Source of the DNA: Cupriavidus oxalaticus
Lineage (GTDB): Bacteria > Pseudomonadota > Gammaproteobacteria > Burkholderiales > Burkholderiaceae
Direction of reading: 5' to 3'
DNA: 64,000 nucleotides
Assembly: GCF_016894385.1 (NCBI RefSeq)
Contig: NZ_CP069812.1
Span: 2,170,001 to 2,234,000, forward strand
Below the pieces are notes generated by a model. That model did no database searches. It had not been told where the DNA came from and worked only from the letters and a program-made list of their open reading frames with translations. This document shows positions 52,787 through 63,156 of this stretch, piece after piece; the stretch's first letter is position 1; each line of letters opens with the position of its first letter. Both the position numbers and the translations under genes were made by a program.

Positions 52787-54367
52787 TCAGAACTGGTTCA
52801 TGGTGTTGTCCTTACCCGCCGCCTTCAGGGCCGCTTCGCCGCTGAAGTACTCCTTGTGGTCGTCGCCGATGTCCGAGCCCGACATGTTCTGGTGCTTGAC
52901 GCAGGCGATGCCCTGACGGATTTCCTTGCGCTGCACGCCAGCCACATAACCCAGCATGCCCTGGTCGCCGAAGTATTCCTTGGCCAGGTTGTCGGTCGAC
53001 AGTGCCGCGGTGTGGTAGGTCGGCAGCGTGATCAGGTGGTGGAAGATGCCGGCTTCGCGCGACGCGTCGGCCTGGAAGGTCCGGATCTTTTCGTCGGCCA
53101 GCTGCGCCAGTTCGGTCTGATCGTATTCCACGCTCATCAGCTGGGCGCGGTCGTAGGCCGACACATCCTTGCCCGCGGCCTTCATCGCGTCATACGCCTG
53201 CTGGCGGAAATTCAGGGTCCAGTTGAACGACGGGCTGTTGTTGTACACCAGCTTGGCGTTCGGGATGACCTTGCGGATCTCGCTGACCATGCCGCCGATC
53301 TGGGCGATATGCGGCTTTTCGGTTTCGATCCACAGCAGGTCGGCACCGTTTTGCAGTGCGGTGACGCAATCCAGCACGCAGCGCGCTTCGCCCGTGCCGG
53401 CGCGGAACTGGAACAGGTTGCTGGGCAGGCGCTTGGGACGCAGCAGCTTGCCGTCGCGCTTGATGATGACGTCGCCATTGCCCAGCTGGTCGGCCGACAG
53501 TTCGTCGCAATCGAGGAACGAGTTGTACTGGTCGCCCAGGTCGCCCGGCGTGTGGGTCACGGCGATCTGCTTGGTCAGGCCGGCGCCCAGCGAGTCGGTA
53601 CGGGCGACGATGATGCCGTCGTCCACGCCCAGCTCCAGGAAGGCGTAGCGGATGGCGCGGATCTTGGCCAGGAAGTCCTCGTGCGGCACGGTGACCTTGC
53701 CATCCTGGTGGCCGCACTGCTTCTCGTCGGACACCTGGTTTTCGATCTGGATGCAGCATGCGCCCGCTTCGATGAACTGCTTGGCCAGCAGGTACGTGGC
53801 TTCGGCATTGCCAAAACCCGCGTCGATGTCGGCGATGATGGGCACCACGTGGGTGACGTGATTGTCGATCTTTGCCTGGATGGCGGCCTTGGCAGCGCCC
53901 TGGGCAGCGTCCAGCTCGCGGAACAGGCCGCCAAGTTCACGGGCGTCGGCCTGGCGCAGGAAGGTGTACAGCTCGCGGATCAGCGCGCTGACGGAGGTCT
54001 TCTCGTGCATCGACTGGTCCGGCAGCGGGCCGAACTCCGAGCGCAGCGCGGCCACCATCCAGCCGGACAGGTACAGGTAGCGGCGTTCGGTGCTGTTGAA
54101 GTGCTTCTTGATGGAGATCATCTTCTGCTGGCCGATGAAACCGTGCCAGCAGCCGAGCGACTGGGTGTACTTGGACGAGTCGGCATCGTAGGCGGCCATG
54201 TCGGCGCGCATGATCCTGGCGGTGTACTTGGCGATGTCCAGGCCCGTCTTGAACTTGTTCTGGGCACGCATGCGGGCGGCATACTCGGGATTGATGGCGT
54301 TCCACGCGCTGCCGTGGTTCTCTTTCAAAGCAGCAACTGCCTTGATGTCGTCTTGATACTGGGCCAT
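52787..54367 (-). CDS. aceA: Isocitrate lyase, long (pseudomonad-type) form
   Basis: A 526-residue isocitrate lyase. The catalytic loop is KQCGH (216-220, Cys218) rather than KKCGH, and DIDAGFGNAEATY and SPSFNWTLNFR are typical. It is about 95 residues longer than the neighbour at 54771 and only distantly related to it. It resembles the Pseudomonas-type enzyme. It splits isocitrate into glyoxylate and succinate. A TCTTATATAAGA palindrome lies about 110 bp upstream. Two isozymes are also known in Cupriavidus necator; differential use under acetate or fatty-acid growth is likely but not shown here. Confidence 0.95.
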   Translation of the reverse strand: MAQYQDDIKAVAALKENHGSAWNAINPEYAARMRAQNKFKTGLDIAKYTARIMRADMAAYDADSSKYTQSLGCWHGFIGQQKMISIKKHFNSTERRYLYLSGWMVAALRSEFGPLPDQSMHEKTSVSALIRELYTFLRQADARELGGLFRELDAAQGAAKAAIQAKIDNHVTHVVPIIADIDAGFGNAEATYLLAKQFIEAGACCIQIENQVSDEKQCGHQDGKVTVPHEDFLAKIRAIRYAFLELGVDDGIIVARTDSLGAGLTKQIAVTHTPGDLGDQYNSFLDCDELSADQLGNGDVIIKRDGKLLRPKRLPSNLFQFRAGTGEARCVLDCVTALQNGADLLWIETEKPHIAQIGGMVSEIRKVIPNAKLVYNNSPSFNWTLNFRQQAYDAMKAAGKDVSAYDRAQLMSVEYDQTELAQLADEKIRTFQADASREAGIFHHLITLPTYHTAALSTDNLAKEYFGDQGMLGYVAGVQRKEIRQGIACVKHQNMSGSDIGDDHKEYFSGEAALKAAGKDNTMNQF

Positions 54368-54475
54368 GTGAATTTCCTAAGGATAAGGCGCGTTTTAAAA
54401 ATCTGCGTGTGCCGCTACGGATGTCGAAGCAAGCAGCGTGACCTTATTGTAGGGAGCTTTTGATGCGTTGCGGCA

Positions 54476-54493
54476 ATGTCTTATATAAGACAT
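54476..54493. promoter_or_regulatory. 18-bp perfect palindrome upstream of the long isocitrate lyase gene
   Basis: ATGTCTTATATAAGACAT is self-complementary. Its core TCTTATATAAGA recurs before the second isocitrate lyase gene at a similar distance from the start. A TACAAT hexamer on the minus strand (54446-54451) could be the -10 of the promoter it controls. Confidence 0.7.
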
Positions 54494-54540
54494 AAGAGTT
54501 GATTTTTCCTTATTTTTCAATGACATACGCATCAAATTTT

Positions 54541-54625
54541 GCGATGTGGAACACGTTTTCAAAAAACGAAAAACACCGCCGCGGAATATGCCGAGCAAAT
54601 TCCGCAATGTGAAACGCGCTTTCAA
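54541..54625. promoter_or_regulatory. Two related 21-bp direct motifs
   Basis: The 21-bp word at 54541-54561 (starting GCGATGTGGAACACG) recurs at 54605-54625 (starting GCAATGTGAAACGCG) with 17 of 21 matches, all four changes being transitions. The core CGATGTGGAA is also found inverted at 56352-56361 upstream of the other isocitrate lyase gene. Possible binding sites for a second regulator. Confidence 0.45.
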
Positions 54626-54652
54626 TTGTCGGAGGCAAGAAGCGATGAACCA

Positions 54653-54691
54653 AAAAAAAAAAGCGCGCCGTCCCTGAGAGAGAACGGCGCG
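54653..54691 (-). terminator. Rho-independent terminator of the 431-residue isocitrate lyase gene
   Basis: On the minus strand CGCGCCGT/ACGGCGCG pair around a 12-nt loop and are followed by a run of ten T. It ends the transcript about 80 bp after the stop and isolates the two isocitrate lyase genes. Confidence 0.85.
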
Positions 54692-54770
54692 TCGCCTAAA
54701 CAGGAGGGCGCGATGGTCGCGCGCCCCCCGATCCGCCGGACCCACTAGCCGGCGGGGGTGACCAGGAGAG

Positions 54771-56066
<1,296 letters not shown>

Positions 56067-56164
56067 GGTCACTCTCCTGAAGACGCTTGGGGATGGCTGA
56101 GAATCTTTTGATCACCTGCCTTGGGCCGCCGCCTGTGGGGCGTTTTTGCGGCTCAAGTCCTGTG

Positions 56165-56176
56165 TCTTATATAAGA
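56165..56176. promoter_or_regulatory. Palindrome TCTTATATAAGA upstream of the classical isocitrate lyase gene
   Basis: Identical to the core of the 18-bp palindrome at 54476. It abuts a probable -10 hexamer on the minus strand, a position suited to repression. Confidence 0.7.
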
Positions 56177-56414
56177 GTGTAGGGAATGCTCCCGCATCGC
56201 AACAACCCTGAACTGAAGCTATTGCTTAGTTTTTTTATTCAATGAATTCAGCGCTTTACAAAATTTATTTCACGATACGGGACATAATCTTTCATCATGA
56301 GAAATAGGGTTGTGCTCTGCAAACCATGTATTTTTGCGGCTCGCAACGCCTTTCCACATCGTGAAAAATTGCAGGGTTGGCATGCATGCGCGTGATTGGT
56401 TACCGCGCAAGCAA

Positions 56415-56439
56415 AAGAAACGGCGCCGCAAGGGCGCCG
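56415..56439 (-). terminator. Rho-independent terminator after the cyclotransferase gene
   Basis: CGGCGCC/GGCGCCG stem with a 5-nt loop, followed on the minus strand by TTTCTTTTG, about 30 bp after the stop at 56469. Confidence 0.7.
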
Positions 56440-56468
56440 CTGCGCGGCTGTCTTCGCCGGGACCGCGT

Positions 56469-56885
56469 TCAGGCCCTGGCAGGATCTCGCGCCCGCCGGT
56501 AGGCCACCCAGTCACCGCTGCCAATGTGCGGCAACGTGGCCACGGCGGCTTCCGCCACCGGATATAGCAGGCAGGCGATGGGCTTGCCTGCCTGCTGCAC
56601 GGCGCATTCCTCGCGCACGAACAGCGTGGCCTGCCCCGGATAGACCTCTTCAATCTCGTCCAGCACCGGCAGCAGCGCATCGGGGATGTCATAGATATCG
56701 CCGACCACCGGTCCGGCCGCCGCATCCAGCACCAGCCCGGGATAGGTCCCGAAGTCATAGAGCCGGCCCGCCACGGTGGCCGTGCCCAGCAGCGTGGGCG
56801 CGGCGATGCCGTGCCGCTGCGCGGCCGCATTCAGGTCGTTGACCTCGCCGGCGCGCAGCGTGCCGTAGACGAAGACGCGCGGCAT
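56469..56885 (-). CDS. Gamma-glutamylcyclotransferase-fold (AIG2-like) protein
   Basis: A 138-residue protein with the signature VFVYGTLRAGEVN at the N-terminus, LLGTATVAGRLYDFGTYPGL and a catalytic-type glutamate in the LDEIEEVYPG region. Family members release 5-oxoproline from gamma-glutamyl peptides or act on gamma-glutamylamines. It begins two bases after the rraA stop, so it is co-translated in the MFS-TPP-rraA unit. Its contribution there is not obvious. Confidence 0.85.
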   Translation of the reverse strand: MPRVFVYGTLRAGEVNDLNAAAQRHGIAAPTLLGTATVAGRLYDFGTYPGLVLDAAAGPVVGDIYDIPDALLPVLDEIEEVYPGQATLFVREECAVQQAGKPIACLLYPVAEAAVATLPHIGSGDWVAYRRARDPARA

Positions 56886-56887
56886 GC

Positions 56888-57385
56888 TCAGCCCTCCAGC
56901 CTGTCGTCCGAGACCAGCACGCCGTCGGCGTCGACATAGATCCAGTTGCCCGGACGCACGACCGCGCCGGGCATCTGCACCGCGACTTCGCTTTCGCCGG
57001 CGTTGCGCTTCTGGCTTTTCCGCGGGTGCGCGGCCAGTGCGCGGATACCGATGTCGCACACGTCCAGTTCGGCGCTGTCGCGCACGCAGCCGTTGACGAC
57101 GATGCCGGCCCAGCCGTTCTTCTCGGCCAGCAGGCCAAGGTTGCCGCCCACCAGCGCGCAGCGCAGCGAGCCGCCGCCGTCGATCACCAATACCCGGCCC
57201 TGGCCCGGCGCTTCCAGCACGGTGCGCACCAGCGAGTTGTCTTCAAACACTTTCAACGTCGCGGCCGGGCCGGCAAAGGCGCCCTGCTTGCCCCAGGCGC
57301 GGAACACCGGCGCCATCACGCGCAGGGTACCGGCGGCGAGGCGGTCTTCATGGGCGTCGCACAGGTCGGTGGTGACAGGCTTCAT
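56888..57385 (-). CDS. rraA: RraA-family protein (RNase E regulator / oxo-acid aldolase fold)
   Basis: A 165-residue protein of RraA length. It has TTDLCDAH at the start, [21 protein letters not shown] and [12 protein letters not shown], retaining the Arg-Asp pair used by the related 4-hydroxy-4-methyl-2-oxoglutarate aldolases. RraA binds and inhibits RNase E; several relatives are divalent-metal aldolases or oxaloacetate decarboxylases, so either role is possible. The ATG at 57385 has GGAGA six bases upstream; a TTG one codon earlier is less likely. The operon with a TPP enzyme tilts slightly toward a metabolic role. Confidence 0.82.
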   Translation of the reverse strand: MKPVTTDLCDAHEDRLAAGTLRVMAPVFRAWGKQGAFAGPAATLKVFEDNSLVRTVLEAPGQGRVLVIDGGGSLRCALVGGNLGLLAEKNGWAGIVVNGCVRDSAELDVCDIGIRALAAHPRKSQKRNAGESEVAVQMPGAVVRPGNWIYVDADGVLVSDDRLEG

Positions 57386-57433
57386 CAATGGTCTCCTGAT
57401 GGATGGTAAGAATCCCTTGCGGCCGCGCCGCGT

Positions 57434-59182
57434 TCAATGCTGCCCGCCGGCCAGCGCCTGCGCGCGGATCGCGCTGAGCGTGGTGCGCGGCGTGATCACG
57501 TCCGGATCGACGCGGATCTCGATCAGCGTCGACACCGGCGCGTCCAGCGCGGCGCGCAGCGCCGGGGCGAAGGCCTCGGTCGTGGTCACGGTCTCGCCGC
57601 GTGCACCATAGGCGCGCGCCAGCGCGGCAAAGTCCGGGTTGTGCAGCGCGGTGCCCGATACATGGTTCGGGTATTCGCGTTCCTGGTGCATCCGGATGGT
57701 GCCGTACATGCCGTTATTGACGACGATGAACACCACCGGCGCCTGGTACTGCATCGCGGTAGCAAGTTCCTGGCCATTCATCAGGAAGCAGCCGTCGCCG
57801 GCCAGCGCCACCACGGTGCGCTGCGGGAAGGCAATCTTGGCGCCGACCGCGGCCGGCACGCCGTAGCCCATCGCGCCGCTGGTCGGCGCCAGCTGGCCGC
57901 GGCCGCCGTTGCGGAAGGGGCGATAGCGGAAATAGCGGTGCAGCCAGCCGGCGTAGTTGCCGGCACCGTTGGTGACCACCGCATCGTCCGGCAGCATCTG
58001 GTCGAGCGTGCGGATGACCTCGGCCATGTCGACGCCCTGCCCTGCATAGGCCGGCGGCTGCAGGTAGCGCTCGTAATCGGCATGGGCCGCCTCGGTCCAG
58101 GCCTGCCAGCGCGGCGCGGCGGCGGGCTCCAGCGCGGCCAGGCGCGCGGCGATGGCCGGCATCGAGGCATGGATCATCAGGTCGGCCTGGTAGACGCTGC
58201 CCAGTTCCTCGGCACCGGCGTGCACGTGCACCAGCGTCTGCGCGGGCCGCGGCGCGGCGATCAGCGCGTAGCCGCCGGTGGTCATCTCGCCCAGGCGCGG
58301 GCCGATGGCCAGCACCAGGTCGGATTGCCGGATACGCTCGGCCAGCGCCGGGTTGATGCCGATGCCGACATCGCCGGCATAGTTGGGATGGCGGTTGTCG
58401 AACAGGTCCTGCCCGCGGAAGGCGCAGCCGACCGGCAGCGCGAAGCGTTCGGCAAAGGCCTGCAGGTCGGCGCAGGCCTGCGGCGTCCAGCCGCTGCCGC
58501 CGGCCAGCACGAAGGGCCGCCCGGCGGCTTCCAGCAATTGCCGAAGGCGCGCCATCCCGGGATCGCCCGGCCAGCTCAGCACGCGCTCGTAGCCGCGCAG
58601 CTGCGGCACCACGGCCGTCTGCGCCAGCATGTCCTCCGGCAGCGCCAGCACCACCGGGCCGGGCCGGCCCGAGGTGGCGGTCTGGTAGGCGCGCGCGATG
58701 TATTCGGGGATGCGCTCGACCCGGTCGATCTGCGCCACCCACTTGGCCATCTGGCCGAACATGCGGCGGTAGTCGATTTCCTGGAAGGCTTCGCGGTCGA
58801 TGAAATCGGTGCCGACCTGGCCGATGAACAGGATCATCGGCGTCGAGTCCTGGAACGCGGTATGCACGCCGATGCTGGCATTGGTGGCGCCAGGGCCGCG
58901 CGTGCAGAAAGCCAGCCCGGGACGGCCGGTCAGCTTGCCGTAGGCCTCGGCCATGACCGCCGCGCCGCCCTCTTGCCGGCAGACGATAAAGCGCAGCTGG
59001 TCGCGGCGGCGATGGAAACCGTCGAGCACCGCCAGGTAGCTTTCGCCCGGCACGCCGAAGGCCAGCTCGGCGCCATGCGCCAGCAGCGCATCAACGAGGA
59101 TATGGCCGCCCAATAGTGGCGTGCCGCCAGCTTCGTGCGAAGCGGGAGTGTCAGGGTTCGAATGGCCCGGCGTGGCAGTCAT
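57434..59182 (-). CDS. Thiamine diphosphate-dependent enzyme, acetolactate synthase-like
   Basis: A 582-residue three-domain TPP enzyme. The catalytic glutamate is in CRQEGGAAVMAEAYGK, the middle domain shows an acetolactate-synthase-like GGSGWTPQACADL, and the TPP-Mg site is GDGCFLMNGQELATAMQY..NN. It resembles a catalytic ALS or benzoylformate decarboxylase-like protein without a regulatory subunit. There are no ilvN or other branched-chain genes nearby, so a catabolic 2-oxo acid decarboxylase or carboligase is plausible. An extension upstream of the ATG overlaps the MFS gene and was rejected. Confidence 0.85.
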   Translation of the reverse strand: MTATPGHSNPDTPASHEAGGTPLLGGHILVDALLAHGAELAFGVPGESYLAVLDGFHRRRDQLRFIVCRQEGGAAVMAEAYGKLTGRPGLAFCTRGPGATNASIGVHTAFQDSTPMILFIGQVGTDFIDREAFQEIDYRRMFGQMAKWVAQIDRVERIPEYIARAYQTATSGRPGPVVLALPEDMLAQTAVVPQLRGYERVLSWPGDPGMARLRQLLEAAGRPFVLAGGSGWTPQACADLQAFAERFALPVGCAFRGQDLFDNRHPNYAGDVGIGINPALAERIRQSDLVLAIGPRLGEMTTGGYALIAAPRPAQTLVHVHAGAEELGSVYQADLMIHASMPAIAARLAALEPAAAPRWQAWTEAAHADYERYLQPPAYAGQGVDMAEVIRTLDQMLPDDAVVTNGAGNYAGWLHRYFRYRPFRNGGRGQLAPTSGAMGYGVPAAVGAKIAFPQRTVVALAGDGCFLMNGQELATAMQYQAPVVFIVVNNGMYGTIRMHQEREYPNHVSGTALHNPDFAALARAYGARGETVTTTEAFAPALRAALDAPVSTLIEIRVDPDVITPRTTLSAIRAQALAGGQH

Positions 59183-59261
59183 GGAAACATCCTCGAGGCA
59201 GGCTGGAACAAGGCAGGACGCGCAGAAGGCAGGCGATGGTGGCCGGCGGCGCCGGCCGGGC

Positions 59262-60512
59262 TCAGGCTGCCGGCGCGGCGGCACCGCTGCGCGAACGGTT
59301 GCCGTTGCCGACCGTCACCGCGGTAAAGATCGAGATCAGCTGGAAGCCGCCGATCATGAAGAACACCCAGGCCGGCAGCCGCGCGTCCATCAGCGCGCCG
59401 AAAAACAGCGGCCCGCAGGCCAGCCCGATGTCGAGGCCGGAATAGACCACGCCATAGACACGGCCGGTGGCGCCGGCGGGGGCGGCGGCACGCACCAGCA
59501 GGTCGCGCGACGGACCGGCGACGCCGGCGCCAAACCCGATCAGGCCCATCAGCACCGGCACCAGCAATGCGGGGAACAGGTTCAAACCGACCAGGATGGC
59601 GATCAGGCCGGAGACGGTAAAGCTGATGGCGATGAGCCGGTCATGGTTGCTGGTGCGGCTGGCGGCAAAGCCGCCGACGACCATGCCGCCGGCGCTGCAC
59701 AGCATGTAGATGGTGTACGAAGCCGTGGCCAGCGTGAACGGCATGCCGTACAGGTAGGTCAGCGCGGTCGGCGCAAAGCTCTGGATGCCGGCGGCGGAGA
59801 ACGTGGTCAGCAGGAAAAACGCCCAGCACACCCACACCTGCGGCAGCCGCAGGAAGCCCAGCAGGCTGCCGCCGGCGGCCCTGGCGGCGGGCCGGCCCAC
59901 GGCGCCGCTCACCGCGCGCGGGTCCAGCACATGGCGCAGCACCACCAGCACGGCCAGCACCACGAAGGCCACCACCGAGGCCGCCGCCAGCGCCGCGCGC
60001 CAGCTGGCCAGGTTGGCGATGGTGACCAGGAACAGCGGCGCCGCCGCCCAGCCGAGGTTGCCGGAAATGCCGTGCACCGAGAAGGCATGGCCCAGCCGCG
60101 GCTGCGACACGTGCTTGTTCAGCAGCGTGAAGTCGGCCGGGTGGAACACGCCGTTGCCCAGCCCCGCCACCGCCGCGCCGGCCAGCAGCGCGGCATAGCC
60201 GTTGCTGGCCGACAGCAGCAGCGCCGCGCTGCCGAGGAAGGCCAGTCCGGCAAACAGCACCGGCCGCGCGCCGAAGCGGTCCACCACGAAGCCCGAGGCG
60301 GTCTGCACCACCGCCGACACGGCGAAGAATACCGTCATCAGCAGCCCCAGCTCCGCATAACTCAGCCCGAACTCGGCCTTGATCCACGGGAACAGGGGCG
60401 CCAGCAGCAAGTGATAGAAATGCGAGACCCCGTGCGCCAGTCCGACCAGCCCGATCACCTGGGCGTCATGGCGAAGCGGATTGCGGGCGGGATCGATGGC
60501 GGCGGTGGACAT
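59262..60512 (-). CDS. MFS transporter
   Basis: A 416-residue, 12-helix major facilitator. Helix 1 has LVGLAHGVSHFYHLLLAPLFPWI and the loop is GFVVDRFGARPVLFAGL. Fosmidomycin-resistance-like and other small-molecule exporters share the HGVSHFYHLLLAPLFP start. It heads the leftward unit with the TPP enzyme gene 79 bp downstream. Direction of transport and substrate are unknown. Confidence 0.85.
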   Translation of the reverse strand: MSTAAIDPARNPLRHDAQVIGLVGLAHGVSHFYHLLLAPLFPWIKAEFGLSYAELGLLMTVFFAVSAVVQTASGFVVDRFGARPVLFAGLAFLGSAALLLSASNGYAALLAGAAVAGLGNGVFHPADFTLLNKHVSQPRLGHAFSVHGISGNLGWAAAPLFLVTIANLASWRAALAAASVVAFVVLAVLVVLRHVLDPRAVSGAVGRPAARAAGGSLLGFLRLPQVWVCWAFFLLTTFSAAGIQSFAPTALTYLYGMPFTLATASYTIYMLCSAGGMVVGGFAASRTSNHDRLIAISFTVSGLIAILVGLNLFPALLVPVLMGLIGFGAGVAGPSRDLLVRAAAPAGATGRVYGVVYSGLDIGLACGPLFFGALMDARLPAWVFFMIGGFQLISIFTAVTVGNGNRSRSGAAAPAA

Positions 60513-60644
60513 GGCGCGGGCGGAAGGTGCGGTAGCGGGCTGCGGTAGAACTAACCGGCGTTTAAACGGCTGCTGAATAAAATCAGCGTCCAGCCCGCAT
60601 CATAGAGGAAAACCGCGCCCCGCTGCAGCCGGGTGGCGCAATCC

Positions 60645-61484
60645 CTACATCTGCTTGAACAGGTGCGCGTACTGGCGCGCCACCGGCAGCAGCTCGGGCC
60701 GGTCGCGCAGCCGCAGCGACAGCCGCCCCAGCGACTGGTTGACCGCGCTGGCCACGCAGTCGATGTTGACCACCGTGCCGCGGTGGACCTGCCAGAAACG
60801 CTCCGGATCCAGTTGCTGGGTCAGCTCGCGCAGGCTGGTGCGGATCAGCGCCTCGCCGGCGCTGGAGACCACGTTGACGTACTTGTCGGTGGCTTCCAGG
60901 TAGATCACCTCGTCGACCGGGATGATGCGGACCTCCTGCCCGACCAGCGCCTTGATAAAGCGCAGATACTGGCGCTGCGCCGCGCCGCCGGGCGTGGCGT
61001 GCTCGAGCGATTCGAGCCGCGCCAGCAGTTGCCCCAGGCGGTCGGTGTCGAGCACGGCGGCCTCGGCCTCGGCGCTGTCATCGGCGCCCTCGTCGGCATC
61101 GTCGTCGGCCATCGCCTGCAGCCGCTCCTTCAGGCGGCACACGGTCGCCTCCAGCCGCTCGCGCTGTACGGGCTTGAGCACATAGTCGACCGCCGCGCGC
61201 TCGAAGGCCTCCAGCGCAAACTGGTCATAGGCGGTAACAAAGACCACCAGCGGCGGGATATCAAACTCGATCAGCTCGCGCGCCACGTCCATGCCGCTCA
61301 TGCCCGGCATGCGGATATCCAGGAAGGCCACGCGCGGCTGGTGCTCGCGCGCGGCGGCCAGTGCGGCCATGCCGTCGTGCACGACCGAGACGATGCGGGC
61401 CTCGGGCCACAGCGACTTCAGTTCGGATTCCAGCACGCGCGCGAGCAGCGCTTCGTCGTCGGCGATCAGAAGGGTCGGGGTCAT
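60645..61484 (-). CDS. LytTR-family response regulator
   Basis: A 279-residue regulator. The receiver domain (1-120) has Asp9/Asp10, phospho-acceptor Asp56 (LDIRMPG), Thr in VTAYD and Lys in LKPVQ. An acidic linker of about 25 residues (MADDDADEGADDSAEAEAAV) leads to a LytTR DNA-binding domain (about 170-275, with IIPVDEVIYLEATDKYVNV, RTSLRELTQQLDPERFWQVHRG). It resembles AlgR. It follows the kinase gene by about 100 bp on the same strand, so they form a two-component pair. Target genes are not evident. Confidence 0.92.
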   Translation of the reverse strand: MTPTLLIADDEALLARVLESELKSLWPEARIVSVVHDGMAALAAAREHQPRVAFLDIRMPGMSGMDVARELIEFDIPPLVVFVTAYDQFALEAFERAAVDYVLKPVQRERLEATVCRLKERLQAMADDDADEGADDSAEAEAAVLDTDRLGQLLARLESLEHATPGGAAQRQYLRFIKALVGQEVRIIPVDEVIYLEATDKYVNVVSSAGEALIRTSLRELTQQLDPERFWQVHRGTVVNIDCVASAVNQSLGRLSLRLRDRPELLPVARQYAHLFKQM

Positions 61485-61587
61485 GGGGGCGATGTTGGGG
61501 GCAGTGAAGAAATCTGGGGCGATGCTGATGACGCCGTCCTACGCAGCGCCTCGGGTTGTCTTCGTGCAGGCGATCACCAGCAGCGCG

Positions 61588-62751
61588 TCAGGTCCGCTGG
61601 ATGGCCGGCGACGGCACGGAAATGCTCTCCGGCACAGTGACGGTCTGCGTCAGCGTCGGCGCCTCGACCGGGCGCACCAGCGGCAATGTCAGACGCACCA
61701 CCACCCCGCGCGGCGTGTTTTCTTCCATCTGCATGCTGGCGGCGGCCCCGAAAATCCGCGCCAGCCGCTCGCGCACATGGGTGATGCCCAGCCCCGAGCC
61801 CTTGCCAGACCCATGGCCGAAGCCCACGCCGGTATCGGCAATGATCACCTGCACCGCATCGTCGCCGGCGGCACGCGCCGACAGCTGGATATGGCCGCCG
61901 ATCATGCAAGGCTCGATACCGTGCGTCACCGCGTTTTCCACCAGCGGCTGGATCAGCATCGGGGGAATTTCGACCTTGGCCAGCTCGCGCGGCAGGTCGA
62001 CGTCATACGACAGCCGCTGGCCGAAGCGCATGCCCTGGATATCGAGATAGCTGCGCAGCAGCTCGAACTCCTGCCGCAGCGTGCATTGCTCGGCGCGGGT
62101 GTGTGCCAGCGACATGCGCAGGAAGCCGATCAGGCGCTGCAGCAGCTGGCGCGCGGCGGGCGGGTCGGTGGCGATCAGGCCGTCGAGGTTGGCCAGCGAG
62201 TTGAACAGGAAGTGCGGCTCGATCTGCGCCTGCAGCGCCATCAGCTGCGCGCGCACCAGTTGCTTTTCGGCCTCCTCGCGCTGCAGTGCATCCAGCGCGG
62301 CCTGGCGCTCCAGGTAGGCGAGCTTCTCGCGCGACCAGTAGAAGTAGATCATCGACGCCGATGCCAGCATGCCCACCACCAGGCACATGCGCAGCATGTC
62401 GCCGGTTTCGGCCACCGACTTGGGCGGCAGGTCCAGCGCCACGCGCGTGGCCCAGCCACCGATCACCACGCCGGTCGGCACCGCGGCGGCGGCCAGCAGC
62501 AGGAAGGGCCAGCGGCGCGGCCGGTCGTTCCACCAGATGCCGACGCGGGGGATATCGATCAGCAGCCAGATCGACAGGCCGATCAGCTGGCTGTAGACAA
62601 AGTTGTGCCAGAGCGTGCCGCCGGTCTGGAAGCCATAGTTCAGGCTGACGGCAATCACCGTGTTCATGCACAGCACGAACAGCAGGTCGCGGCCGAGGAT
62701 GGTGAGCCGCGATGGGGGCGCGGTGGCAACGGTGGAGAAGCAGCGGTTCAT
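61588..62751 (-). CDS. Sensor histidine kinase, LytS/AlgZ (HisKA_7TM-less) type
   Basis: A 387-residue membrane kinase with about four hydrophobic segments in the first 140 residues, then a helix, the PF06580-type phosphorylation motif QIEPHFLFNSLANL (His180) and an ATPase domain (NAVTHGIE, DTGVGFGHGSGKGSGLGITHVRERL). It should phosphorylate the LytTR regulator encoded next. No extracytoplasmic sensor domain is seen, so it may sense within the membrane. It starts 9 bp after the small membrane protein gene. Confidence 0.9.
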   Translation of the reverse strand: MNRCFSTVATAPPSRLTILGRDLLFVLCMNTVIAVSLNYGFQTGGTLWHNFVYSQLIGLSIWLLIDIPRVGIWWNDRPRRWPFLLLAAAAVPTGVVIGGWATRVALDLPPKSVAETGDMLRMCLVVGMLASASMIYFYWSREKLAYLERQAALDALQREEAEKQLVRAQLMALQAQIEPHFLFNSLANLDGLIATDPPAARQLLQRLIGFLRMSLAHTRAEQCTLRQEFELLRSYLDIQGMRFGQRLSYDVDLPRELAKVEIPPMLIQPLVENAVTHGIEPCMIGGHIQLSARAAGDDAVQVIIADTGVGFGHGSGKGSGLGITHVRERLARIFGAAASMQMEENTPRGVVVRLTLPLVRPVEAPTLTQTVTVPESISVPSPAIQRT

Positions 62752-62760
62752 GGCGGTATG

Positions 62761-63156
62761 TTAGCGCTGGCTGGTTTCGGCGCAATCCCCTGACGTGACG
62801 CGCGTGCCGCACTCGCCGGTCAGCGCACGCCACCATTGGCCTGACAGCACATAGCGCGGGAAGGTGACCCATTGCTCGGCGAAGATACGGCCGGCGATGT
62901 CCGCCGGGCCGGCAAACGGCTCCGGCGCGTTGGCCTCCAGCCGGTGCCCGCGCCCCTGCAGCGCCAGCGACATGCCCATGCACACCAGCCCCAGCGCCAC
63001 CGCAGGCAGCCTCAGCCGCAAGATGCCATAGGCGCACAGCACCGTGCCCGCCATGAACATCGGCACGGCCACGATATGCAGCAGCAGGTTGCGGGGATGC
63101 TGATGGTTGCGGCCATAGCCGCGCCACTGCCAGCGCAGCAGCGATTCGTCACGCAT
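62761..63156 (-). CDS. Small membrane protein, Mpo1/DUF962-like
   Basis: A 131-residue protein with WRGYGRNHQHPRNLLLHIVAVP and two or three hydrophobic helices. The conserved His-rich N-terminus (NHQHPRN..H) is reminiscent of DUF962/Mpo1 proteins, some of which are Fe-dependent 2-hydroxy fatty acid dioxygenases; the link is tentative. It is the first gene of a unit with the kinase and response regulator, an arrangement that suggests a sensory partner or a target. Confidence 0.65.
   Translation of the reverse strand: MRDESLLRWQWRGYGRNHQHPRNLLLHIVAVPMFMAGTVLCAYGILRLRLPAVALGLVCMGMSLALQGRGHRLEANAPEPFAGPADIAGRIFAEQWVTFPRYVLSGQWWRALTGECGTRVTSGDCAETSQR

Larger units (their letters stand above)
56073..56468. 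other. Intergenic region upstream of isocitrate lyase, no gene found
   Basis: About 395 bp, distinctly AT-rich in the middle. It holds the TCTTATATAAGA palindrome (56165-56176), a TACACT minus-strand hexamer beside it (56176-56181), an inverted CGATGTGGAA word (56352-56361) and the downstream terminator of the cyclotransferase gene. No coding frame here has family similarity or a ribosome site that I trust. Confidence 0.6.
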
